In this document: in pieces, positions 32,969 to 43,696 of the stretch | Numbering within the stretch: position 1 is the first letter of the stretch | Layout of the letters: each line of letters starts with the position of its first letter | Position numbers and translations under genes: made by a program | Notes under the pieces: model-generated | Database searches by the model: none | What the model was told of the DNA's origin: nothing | Seen by the model: only the letters and a program-made list of their open reading frames with translations | Assembly (NCBI GenBank): GCA_017607445.1 | Contig: JAEVHH010000002.1 | Span: forward strand, 5,362,001 to 5,426,000 | Source of the DNA: Histoplasma ohiense | Taxonomy: Eukaryota; Ascomycota; Eurotiomycetes; Onygenales; Ajellomycetaceae | Length of the DNA: 64,000 nucleotides | Direction: 5' to 3'

Positions 32969-33676
32969 ATGCAGGCCTTGAATGACAGCATGGTCTACAT
33001 GCAGCCACCGATTCGCTGCGTGCACCTTGCTAAAGAGAGAAGTTGGACTCGCCTCAGTTATAAAATAACCACTCCAGACGATTCTTCTTGTCTGTACACA
33101 GTCGGAACGTCCAGGAGTCACCCAGAAGTTACCTTGACGCGACATCTCCAGCCAGTCCCATATACCCGACAGACTTCTTCCATATCGAGGCTCTCTGGGC
33201 AGTTCTCCCTATCCAACCTCTTGGGACAATCTCGTCACCACCACTACCACCATCAACAGACGGCCCAGTTCAACAATAACTTCCTCGTCGGAACCGCGAC
33301 CTTCCATACCTTCTCGTCGAAAATCGACATTGACCTCAGCACAAACCATACCATCATCATGAAGCGGCCAGACCCGTTATCCACCACGCGCAGGTTTGAG
33401 AGCCTGACACCACTTGGTACGTTGGAATGGAAGAGTGATGGCGGTCCCTTCGGGAGCCTTGTTTCCAGCAATCTTAAACTGGTGGACGCAAGAGGGCGTA
33501 CGGTTGCGCGATACCAGAAGCGCTCATCGTCGCTTTCCAGGGAGAATGATGTGATCACGTTGCTTGTGCCGGAGCTGGACGGATTTCTTGACATTGTAGT
33601 TATTACGTGCATGGCCATGATAGAGTATAGACGGGTGGAGGACGAGGCGATAGAAGAGGTTGCTGGTGGTGTGTGA
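32969..33676 (+). CDS. uncharacterised protein, tubby-C/LURP-like (DUF6593-like) fold suspected
   Basis: Single-exon frame of 235 aa with real coding character. Segments such as ITTPDDSSCLYTV, FLVGTATFHTFSSKIDIDL, GTLEWKSDGGPFGSL, LKLVDARGRTVARY and LDIVVITCMAMIEYRR follow the beta-strand pattern of small fungal proteins related to DUF6593/tubby-C-like domains: a lipid-binding-like barrel with a terminal hydrophobic helix in which ...MAMIEY is common. His-rich stretch (RHHHYHHQQ) near residue 89. The true start could be the later Met at residue 8 or 11. No signal peptide. Function is unknown and the family link is from memory of the pattern. Confidence 0.65.
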   Translation: MQALNDSMVYMQPPIRCVHLAKERSWTRLSYKITTPDDSSCLYTVGTSRSHPEVTLTRHLQPVPYTRQTSSISRLSGQFSLSNLLGQSRHHHYHHQQTAQFNNNFLVGTATFHTFSSKIDIDLSTNHTIIMKRPDPLSTTRRFESLTPLGTLEWKSDGGPFGSLVSSNLKLVDARGRTVARYQKRSSSLSRENDVITLLVPELDGFLDIVVITCMAMIEYRRVEDEAIEEVAGGV

Positions 33677-35949
33677 GTGCGTGTACTGAGAAGCCAGGAA
33701 ATACTGCGATGATTGTTCTTGTTTGATTATATGGTCAATAATGCACTGTTTATTTAAACCTGATTTTTCCCCCTCTCTGCTTTGTACTGTTTGATTTAAC
33801 TAGCACCCGGCCTGGAGCCTTCATATTCTACCCTTCTTGCTATTGTTAGACTACTTTTGATGCATATCCACGAATGATAAGAGTTTACAATGACAACATG
33901 TTTATGAGCGCTTATCCATGGTTGTCGTCATAATGAATATGTGAAAATGTACCCAATCTAAAATACTAGTAGTTTTGAAAAAAGCTGCCTTGGAGAGCTG
34001 AGCCTGGAGACCCACAAGGTATGTCTTAGAGTTATAAATGTCAGAGACAGTCAGATGGATCTTGAATAAAACATGATAAATCAGAAATGAGAGATTGAGG
34101 AGATATAAAAAGCAAGGAGACAAAAATAAAAGAAATGAAGATAATGCCATGGTAAACATCGTTATTGGACGGATATCTCTGTTGAATCATTTGCCTAGGT
34201 TCATCGTACCTTTGGAGATATATGGTATCCCTGGAAGGTCAACTCAAACAGCGGCCAAATGGACCATCGCATAAACCTTGACTCTGTACACAATAAAAAA
34301 AATATTGACAAAAAGTGAGAATTTGTGGTACCCTTCAATCAGAAAAAGATCTACGGTTATTTATGCACCGTTAACAACTTTAGTCCATCCAGTCAGACTA
34401 TGCTCTCACAACCAAAAATGCTCCGGAACCTGATCTTCTCGTCAGCCTATGTAGGGAAATCAGTGGTCATCAGTATCGGTATTGTTGAGGGTTTAGATGA
34501 GATGAGCTGAAAGAGCCGGGCATTTTGATCGTTTCGTTCATCGATACTCCGTGAATGACCGAAGAATCAGGAGGCATGGTGGCATGGTAAAAATTACCGT
34601 TTCAGGCAGAGACGAGCAAGCACACAGAGACTTTGGAATGCGGCGGATGATAGTAGTGATTGAGGTGGTTATAGGGAAGGATTATCGCGCTTTATCAAAC
34701 AGGAGCTTGTGAATGCTAACAGATGCACATAGAGCGGAGGGAAGGCCAATTGTACCCATCAAACGCTCGATTAAGCACAGGGGTTGATAGGAGCTTAAAC
34801 TAACCTGCGGGTAAAATCTGTGCTGAAGCTTCCATTTCAGTGGAAGGTTCGTTATACATATATCAAGCGCAAGATTTGAGGATCTTCTTGTTATTAGCGC
34901 CGAAAGACATAATGGCCAGTGGATGGATCTTGCTGCTGCATCACCGACACCGCCACAATCAACCTCCAATTGAGGAGACACTATCCTATCTCTGCAGCGC
35001 GTCTGCAACAACTAAGTTTGTTCTCAAAACGTCACTCATGGCAGGCCACATTTTGACAAACTGTAAACTCTTCTCCCTTGACGGTTAAGTCAAAACCGAC
35101 AATGTAGTCAATCCAATTACCTACAGATCCTCATTATGAAGTTATCTTTCTGAATACCAATGGAGGCCAACTTACAACAACCCCTCCTTTACTAGTTCAC
35201 CAGTTCGAACATATAAGCTTCCGAAGATCACGTACATTATCCTCCGGATCAAATGGAAATGGCAGACAGAGAGCGAGTATTTACTTACAGGAAAATAATC
35301 CTTTGTGTTTGGATAAATTTGCTCTGGTAAAATCGTTCTTTCTACAGTAATTTTGAAACTGCACTCTTTTTCTCTTGGGGAAGAGGAGAGGATGATGAAA
35401 TCACTGTTCAATTCATCTATATGCCAGCAGATAATACGTCGAAGACATACGTCGCATGAACCAACCCCCCCCAAAAAAAAAAAGAAAAAAGAAAAATAGG
35501 AAAAAAAGTAAAACGAGGAGAGGCTCTAAGGGTGTAGATATACCAAAAAAAAAGGCAAAAGGCAAATATGATAGATTCAACAACGCTCAACATATATGAT
35601 GTTGATTTCTATATGCGTGATTGAGTAAAGATTAGCAGATAACGCCCCCCCTTGCTTGGTGGTGGGTGATATCGATTGACAGAACGGTGGTGCATGACGT
35701 GGTAAAGAATTTGATAAGTGCCAAAAACGGTCAAGAGTTCATGTTTCACTTATGGATTTGTCATTATTTGTTCGTTATTTGTACTTGTGCCAAGGACTTA
35801 GCTGGGTGCATGCAAATGTATACATATATATATGCAAGGCAGAGAAGTGGGGGATGTATATAGTTGGCGAGGTGTATTTCCGTAGGGAATAAGCTCGGGA
35901 CATTTGTCGTGAAGGCAGTTGAGTTAGATAAGTTTTCCAGCAATTTTCA
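33677..35949. other. long AT-rich intergenic region
   Basis: About 2.3 kb with no coding features. Contains homopolymer runs, for example an A-rich run at about 35467-35515. May hold 3' UTR of the siderophore transporter at the right end. Confidence 0.5.
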
Positions 35950-38339
35950 TCACAAGTGGCTTCTGTGACAGGAGCTGGAGCCGGGCCTTTCAGAGCCTGT
36001 AGGATGAGAGATCAACCTATCTCCCTCCTCGTCATGTCTGAGTGCTTCGCCTTTTACGACGGAATCCATCTATTGATGCGGTTTGTGCAGTCAGTATTGG
36101 TCCCAAAACGGGATACTCAACGAGGAATCTTAGGGGGGAGGGGGGGTAGGGAGGGAGGGAAAGGGAATGGTAAAATATAGGCACTACGCACATTATCCAA
36201 TTTATAATCCACCATGAGCAAACTAAGCGGAATAAGCGGAATAGTCAAACAGACGGCAATCGTCAGAAGTTTGCGGAACGTCTCATCGTATGCACGATTG
36301 ATAGCGATTCTCGTGGCAGAACCCAATGGGTACGAAAGCGCCTTGGTAAGTTTGCCGAAAATCTCCTTTGCATCGTCCTGGCTCTCAGCAGGGAGGTACA
36401 GGGACAGTTTTTTCGGGATAGAGCTAGTCCACACAGCCCCCGAGATGGCTGATCCCACCGCTCCACCCATTTCTAACGATGTGAGGAACATGGCTGTTGC
36501 CGCAGCGACATCTTGATGGTTCGCAGAGGCTTGTACACCTAGCTGGACGGGGACGTTGAGGAGGCCGGCACCAAGTCCGATGACGGTTTGAATGATAAAT
36601 GTCGATGTAGTGGAGGCGCCCTCTTTGCTGAAGAAGAACATGAGGGCAATGCCAGCTATGTAGATGCAGCAACCCCCGGTGACGAAACGTCGGTATCGTC
36701 TGGTTGCTCTTATTACGAATGAGACGGAGACGGCGGATATTGTTGATGTAAAAGAGAAGGTTTGCGTTACTCGACCGGCTGTGGTGACAGATTGGCCCTG
36801 GACGACTTGAAGGTAGGAGTAGAGGTAGGGCTGCACCGAGCAATAGAATGCCACTGCGCCGAAATGTTAAATCAGGAGCGAGATAGAGATCAAAAAGCTT
36901 GAAGGGGGGCCCTACTGAAATAAAAAAAAGCAAGGGCACAGCCAACAAGAGCTGTTCTCTGCTTGAGGAGGTGTAATGAAAGGAGAGGGTGCGGAGCCAG
37001 CCGCTTCGAAGTTTCCCAGAAGGGGAAAACAACAAGGCAAATCCCTCCAATGACTATCATGGCGATGATGCTGCTGTTTTTCCACGTATTCTTCGCATTG
37101 GCCGCCAACGTCAGGGGAACCAAAATCAAAGCCACTCCCGCTGACAGCAGAAATAAACCGAATACGTCAAGGTCGTACCAAGTCCTTTTGACTATACTGG
37201 AGAAGCGGTGCGCTTTCCAAGGCCGGGGCTTGAGGAGATTTAGTCTCCGAGCCTTCTTCTGATTCAGGAAAAGAGACAAGGCCAACGGAAGAAATGCGGC
37301 GGGCAGGATGATTGTCCACATCCCATATCCCCAACGCCATGAGGTTTCGCGGAGGATGGCTGCAGCGATCATGGGCCCAATCCACACGGTAGCCAGGAAT
37401 GGTAGATCCGGCAGGCTGGAGAAGAGCGCTCGGTTAAGTAAAGAGCTGGTATCTGCAATGAAAACTTGTTGGAGGATTTGCAACCCCGTCGAGCCGGCGG
37501 AGTAAAATAGCTGCGCCGATGCATAAGTTTGTACATTACTTGACGCTGCCATCTGGGCATATCCAAGGACGTAAATCGAAACTGCTATGCAAAATGCCTC
37601 GAATCGACCAAATACATCGGCGACCTTGGCCATCGGAGGTTTCACGACAGCTGTGAGGCATGTTAGACCAAGACCCTTTAAATACTCTGAAAATTGAAGT
37701 GTGTGTACCGTTAACTACATTCTGGACGACCAGAACTGTTGATATTAACGAATGCTTGTTGAAGGAGCTCGTGGCATATGCTGACAAAGACAAAACCGTC
37801 TGGCCTTCTAGAGAAGTTGAAAATGCCATCAAAAACATTCTTGGTTATGTTAGCGGGGCTTTTAACAAAAGGGGGGCTTTTTCGTGCGTGGGACAGGACG
37901 CAGTAGATTCCTGTTGCGGAGCAAGCAACATAGCGAGAAGCCCCAAACATGCGCGCCACTCAACAATATTTTCTTAAACAACGAATATTATGACATACCC
38001 AATATATGCAATTATCAATGACTTGTGCGTCCACGTCTTGCTAATGGCTTCAATCTTGCGTACACCCTCTTGGACGGAACTCGATGAAGAGGAAGTATAT
38101 CTCCCACCACCTCTTCGGTCATGGCCATCGTAACAAGTACCATCGCCATCACGATCTGCTGGCGGTGCCTCCATGGGCTCTGCATATAGCAACCCCACGC
38201 CCTCATCCTCTGTCGCCATTGTAGGTTGGGACTCGCATGTACCGTAAGACTTGATCGAGGTCTGCTGATTCATGGCGGAGGGTATGGGATTCGTGAGCGG
38301 GATAGACGGTTCCCCAATCTCAACGCTAGATGGCAGCAA
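35950..38339 (-). CDS. siderophore-iron transporter (SIT family, MFS)
   Basis: Major facilitator importing ferri-siderophores by proton symport across the plasma membrane. Five exons: 38339-37999, 37839-37709, 37650-36916, 36853-36192 and 36069-35950, giving 662 aa, a usual SIT length with about 14 membrane segments. A polar cytosolic N-terminus (about 1-100) precedes the first helix (SLIIAYIGMFLMAFSTSLEG). SIT-typical segments are YATSSFNKHSLISTVLVVQ, VVKPPMAKVADVFGR, LFYSAGSTGLQILQQVF, and the paired YCSVQPYLYSYLQVVQGQS. The last exon supplies the cytosolic tail MDSVVKGEALRHDEEGDRL. Family members are usually repressed by iron through GATA factors; a TGATAA lies at 38773-38778 in the promoter. 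No siderophore biosynthesis gene is adjacent. Confidence 0.92.
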
Positions 38340-39687
38340 AGGGTGAAAGAGAAAAAGGTGTAAAATATGACTTGGTTCGTCGTCGAAGTGAAGGTAGGAA
38401 GTTCACTGGGTTGGTTCATCAATCGGGGGGACGCATTTCAATATGTCAAGCGTCGTGGGTATCACAAGACAAAAGAGGAAGGGCGTAGAATAGCGAGAGT
38501 CGAGGATAAAAAATAGAGCTGCGACTTGCAGGATTGTTGTCGATATTCAGGCAAAAAGTCCGTCTATATAAACCTTGATGTGACCGGTGGCGGGGTGCCG
38601 TAGTTCCGAGCAAAACGCGAGAAAAACGACGCTGCAAAATCACGACAAAAGCAGAACAGAAGGAGGAGAAAGAGGAGAAAAAGGAGAGAATAGAACTATT
38701 CAAGAAGAAGCTGTGGCCGATCTGGACAGATTTGTCAATGTGCGAGTGCAATAGCGTGGAATCAGAGCACAGTGATAATCAGTCAGACTCAAAATTGGGG
38801 AGATGCATGCCATGAGCAGATAAGAGCCAACAGCCCAGCTTCAGCCGCGAATGCGTGCCCTGAGATACTGTGTCGAGGAGTACAGAGACATGAGAGGAGA
38901 CACGAGAAGAAACACAAGTAGAGACACAAGAAGAGACCCGGAGAGGAGGCTGGCGGGGACTTTGGAGATACGGAGCAGACGAGGCCAGACGAGGCCCGGA
39001 TCAGGAGACACAAAACGGCCAAAAAACCCCCCCAGCCAGGCCAGATCAGACTGATCACATTCCACCCAAGATCGAGGCTAGAAATCCTAGGAGCTCGCCA
39101 CACTCCCACTGGCGCATCCGCCGGCACCCCACGTTCGGCAAGTGACGCAGCATCCGAGGAAGGATAAGCACCTTAGCACAAAGCGACTCTTCCCTGAATT
39201 TTCCTGCAGACTGCCAAATCTTTTGCGCAGGTAACTCTACGAAATAAACGTATATGAGAGAGAGATATATATATATATATATATATATTTACGCGATGCC
39301 TCGCCGGTCTTTTTATTGTGGAGCACGTCTGCAACTATCCATCTAGCCCCCACCTCCATTTGTCGCAGTCGGAAACGGTTGTACTCGACGCCTTCCTCCC
39401 TGGCTACTCCTCCTTCTCACGGCTACTTTCTTCCTATTTCATGTTGATATCTCATCATATCTTCGCCTTATTGTTATTTTCGTGGCCATAGGCAATTCCC
39501 TCCGCTTTCGCGACGTTGTGAAGCACGACTTTACCTCGACTCTTCAGATTAGACACGATGATGAAGCATACGGACTTTTTAGTTTATTTTGGATGACCAT
39601 GCAGCACTTTTTCCAACAAGTGCCTCATGTTGTCACAGAAACAGAGGCAACGAAGGACATTGCCTGGTACAGAACTGAGGATAATAA
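38340..39687. other. intergenic region
   Basis: Promoter side of the siderophore transporter. Holds a GAGACAC/GARAC-rich degenerate purine tract on the plus strand (about 38880-38950) and a TA dinucleotide run. The small frames at 38789-39127 (minus) and 39482-39691 (plus) have no features. Confidence 0.4.
39256..39289. repeat. GA then TA dinucleotide microsatellite
   Basis: About four GA units run directly into about twelve TA units. A simple sequence repeat likely to vary in length between strains. Confidence 0.85.
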
Positions 39688-40770
39688 TTAGAATGATATT
39701 GATGAGACCGAACTGCAAAAGGATATGAACTTCAATGAATACTGGTCCCGAACAGTCCACAGCGAAAAATCCAAGGAGCCCATGCCAACTAAATAATGGA
39801 AAAGCCTTCTGGTCCCACAGCCGCGGCTGCTCATCGCTCTGGGGTTGCCAACCGCTTTAAACTGGCTTCCAATAAGCTCCATTGTGTAGTCAATTGTACT
39901 GCAATTTAGAAGCCTAAGCGACGCGGAGTCCATCACCACCTTGGCTTCATCATCAAGCAACTTCCAGTCGGAGGATAATTTTCCACAATCTTGACCATCC
40001 CCTTCAAACACCGTGTCCTCCTCAAGATCCACATGAAGTGATGATTCCAGAGATATCAGACACAGGAAGCCATAGCATCTACCACTTGACACAGTGACAC
40101 GGAGACCGCCATGGGGAGCTTTTGTGCTGTTTGGCCGCTTGGTCGAGGGCCTGGTGGGCCAATCAGCCCACAAAAGCGCCCAACCACTGGTGTGACATTC
40201 ACACAGGCAGGCCTGCGGGATCCCGGAACAGTGCAGGCAGCAGCCTGGAACCGTACAGGTACGATTCCCGGTGGAGCTGGGTGCAAAAAAGCGCGACAGA
40301 GCGATACCGGAACAGGCAGAAATTGGTGTTGAGCACTGGCATTCAACAACACAGTGGTTTTTGTTCACCGGTATACCGTAGTATATCTTTCCCCCAGGGA
40401 CAGTATTCCACTCCAACGTAGTAAATATTTGGTTCGTAGATGTCCTCTCGAACAAGAATTGACTCTCACATCCGTCCTCTTCAAACCTAGGCAAAATTGA
40501 AGTCTGTCCACCCCGGGCTGCCTGCCACAGTGGTGTTCCATGGATGCCGTCGACATTTTGGTCATTATCCCTTCGAGATAAGTAGTCCAGACAATCACAT
40601 CGTTTCCCGTAGACGCCGGTTTTACAAGGGGATCCTTTCACCACAAGGCATATTTGGGTCTTTGTGGCAGCAGGAGAGTTAAGCCATAAATTGTGGATAG
40701 TTAATCCGCTCCGATAAAGCGCGCGATATTGGATTATGGATGAGAAATATGTACTTGATTGGCTAATCAA
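39688..40770 (-). pseudogene. long minus-strand open frame with ankyrin-like start; probable relic
   Basis: An uninterrupted 360-codon frame, unusually long for a non-gene here. Around residues 65-90 it reads RRDNDQNVDGIHGTPLW followed by QAARGGQTSI, which is the pattern of an ankyrin repeat in NLR-ankyrin proteins. The rest is Cys/Ser/Arg-rich with no family match, as expected if the frame drifts out of the ancestral one. It overlaps the start of the FunK1 relic on the other strand. I read it as a decayed ankyrin-repeat fragment rather than a working gene; a real novel protein is possible. Confidence 0.35.
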
Positions 40771-42431
40771 AGTTATTAACCAGCTTTCCCAGTTTGCAGA
40801 GGATCATGACCTGACTCGAACACCTGCCCGCAGACGCTTGGCCCAGCCAGCCCAGCCAATTGCTGGATCCATTGCAAAGCGAAAACTTGATGTAGGGTTT
40901 GTGGACAACCCAGACAGCACTCCAGACAAGAAGTACAAGTGGTCAGAGATCCTAGTGCCAGGAAAGCTGAAGAATGACCGAAAGTATGATATCCCTTCTG
41001 GGGCAAGGCTCGATCTGGCCCGGTACGCCAGAGAAGTGTTCTCTGCGCAAGACGACCGCCGATTCGTCCTTGGCTTCACACTGTGTGGACCGATTTTACG
41101 CGTCTGGGAATTTGACCGTTGTGGCGGGATTGCCTCAGATGGGATCAACATCAACAAAGATGGCCTGAGGTTTATTTCAGTGATGCTGGGGTTCCTCTTC
41201 ATGGACCGATCTTAACTCGGCTTTGATCCCACAATGGTCACAGTGAATGGTAGACGCTGCATTGAGATTGAGTGTGGTGGTGAGAAGGAGTGTCTTATCA
41301 TTGATGAAGTGATCCTGCGGGCGCGATGCATTGCTGGCCGAGCCACAACCTGCTGGAGGGCGTATCGTAAGGCGGATGATTTGCAGATGCCCCTGGTGAT
41401 CAAGGACTCCTGACAGCATTCAGAGCGCGATGAGGAAGGGGAGCTGCTGCGCCAGGCCACGGAGTGCGGGGTCACCAATGTAGCCCGGTATGATTCCCAT
41501 GTCACCGTCCAAGTGGACGGTAAAGACGATGACATCCAGGCCATTCGGAAAGGTCTCAGCGTTCCAACAGTGAACAATGAGTCGAACAGTCTGCAAGAAC
41601 TCCCAAAGCGGAGTGCATCTAATATAGGGCGAAAGGACTCTGGCAATAGCGCCATTGGACAGAAACAGTCATCTGACTGCATGGATCTAGTGTTTCCTCT
41701 TCTTAGCAAGCGTACCTAGTCAAACTCTCCAACAAAAGTTTCTGCAGAGGGCAAGCCACTCAATCGAGTCCACCGCCGTGTCATTGTTCGGGACTATGGG
41801 GTCCCTATATTCAAAAGCAGCTCCAAGGTTGCTCTGCTCAAAGGAATCGAGCTCTGCATCGAGGGGTATGAATCTCTGTACTCAAAAACTGGATTAATCC
41901 AGAGTGATATCTCCCCACGAAAGCTCCTGATATGAGGATAAAGATAACCCTTCCTGGCGGGCATTTCTGATTGACCTTGATCTGGCAATCAGAGGGCAGC
42001 GGGATGGCTACTCTGGGGCGCGAGGCAAGACTGGCACTAGAGCATTTATGGCGATTGGTGTGCTATATGGGGAAAAGCACTCCTTCATGCATGATCTTGA
42101 GTCCTTTTTCTGGGTTCTATTCTGGATATGTGTTCACTACGAAGGGCCTGGGAGGGGAAGGGAAATTGGGGGTTTTGAGGAGTGGAACTACATGGGCACA
42201 GAAAAGCTTGCTGGATCAAAGAAGGGGGTGATAGATGATGAAGGTGATTTTCTCAGAATTGCAACAGATAACTTCACTCCATATTACCAGCCATTGGTAT
42301 CTTGGGTTAACAGGCTACGGCGAATCGTATTCCCAGGTGGGGGACGATGGAAGAAGCCTAATCCAAACCTGGGTTTGGACATGCGGAGAGTGATTCAAGA
42401 AGCACAAAGGGATCCCGATGTTATAGGATAG
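40736..42431 (+). pseudogene. decayed FunK1-type fungal protein kinase
   Basis: Relic of the FunK1 kinase family, which is expanded in several Pezizomycotina. One frame from ATG 40736 is cut by stops at 41213 (TAA, where a Gln is expected before LGFDPT), 41411 (TGA, where Trp is expected after VIKDS) and about 41717 (TAG). A 2-nt loss at about 41933 then shifts the frame just before DNPSWRAFLIDLDLAI. Recognisable blocks are YKWSEILVPGKLKND, LDLARYAREVFSAQDDRRF, FTLCGPILRVWEFDR, GARGKTGTRAFMAIGVL and HSFMHDLESFFWVLFW, ending in FTPYYQPLVSWVNRLRR. The catalytic HRD is replaced by QSD in GLIQSDISPRKLL. The stop types suit C-to-T/G-to-A changes. No full-length product can be made. Confidence 0.88.
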
Positions 42432-43696
42432 AATTTACAAATAGAATAATATAACTAGGGCATGTATAAGACCTACGCAAATCATTTTGGCTGTGTCTTG
42501 TGGGCGTTGCACTTCCGCGCCGCCCTCTTGAACTGGGGCAGAGTGACGCAGGTTAGTTTCGGGCTCCCAGGAAGGAGAGTAGCCATGTCACCCGACCTTG
42601 ACTGTATACTGGCATCAGGGACCACATAAGATGCCAATCAGAGATATCAAGAGAAAGAGATTGCACACAAGGACTGTAGGACGTAGGAAACAGCTAGCAA
42701 GTAATGTTACTGCCCATATAACAACAACCTTGGATAGCTCCCGTACGACCCGTGAATTCGGAACTACCCGTCTGAAACATGGCAACGGAATAATCCAGAA
42801 AATCGTACTGGCTTTCACCCCAGCCCTAGAGCATTCGATTTCCATGCCATCTCATTTCTATGACGCGCTTGGTTGTTGAGGGTGGTGAAGGCATTTCACA
42901 TGTCGGACTCAACTACGAAACTCGGCTGGTGACTTAGCGCTGCTACCCTGCGCTAATGCAGGAAAGACAGGTGGAGCGTGCGACTTGAGCGGTCCGTCGG
43001 ATCGTTATTGGTTCAACCATCTGCGATGACTTGGCCCTTGACCTGACACTGGGGGACGAAAACTGGAGCAGCATAATTCCTATCCTCCAAGACCTTGTGA
43101 AGAACTTGGTCAATGGGTGAGATTGACTTTTCATGCCATCATCATTCATATCTGGCGCTCGGGGATGTTTATATGATGTTAGATTTCCTTCCCGAAATGT
43201 TTGAACTGGGGGCCTCAGAGGAGAACCCACTTAAGCGAAAAATTCCACTGACATCATTTGCCCCGGTTGTCAGCATCCTTGAATGTGATTTGTTCCAGAG
43301 AGTTAGCTTGCAGAGCATTATTTGTGCGCTCCCCACACTAGAAAACGTGTGGGGACCTCTGTCGAGTTTTGTCAAATTTCAATATACACAGTAAGGGCAC
43401 AACTCAACAATAATATGCCTGTTGTATTATCCTGACAGGAAAATTTGTTTGTTGTTGCTGCTGCTGTTTTGCTGTCGACCCCAGAACCGTGGGGCTTGAA
43501 TCTAGTAACCTATTATAGATAGAGTTCCAGTCAGACCTTTCCAAAACACCACCTTTCCCGATACCAACATTCACGACCCTCTTAACGTCTTCCGCCTCAG
43601 CACTTGGCAGTCAATTCAACTTGACTTCCTCTCGTTTCTCTGTGTTGATGCTTTTGCTGTTGTTCTCAACTTCGGCAACAGCCTCTAGCTCCAGGT
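42432..43696. other. intergenic region
   Basis: Between the FunK1 relic and CHO2. Frames at 42598-42879 and 43113-43394 (plus) lack recognisable features. A short TTG/CTG triplet-rich tract lies at about 43447-43472. The right end is the CHO2 promoter and leader. Confidence 0.45.

Noticed and set aside
7278..38339. Linked iron-uptake system from the CFEM protein and the siderophore transporter
   Set aside because: The two genes are about 28 kb apart with unrelated housekeeping genes between, so there is no cluster evidence.
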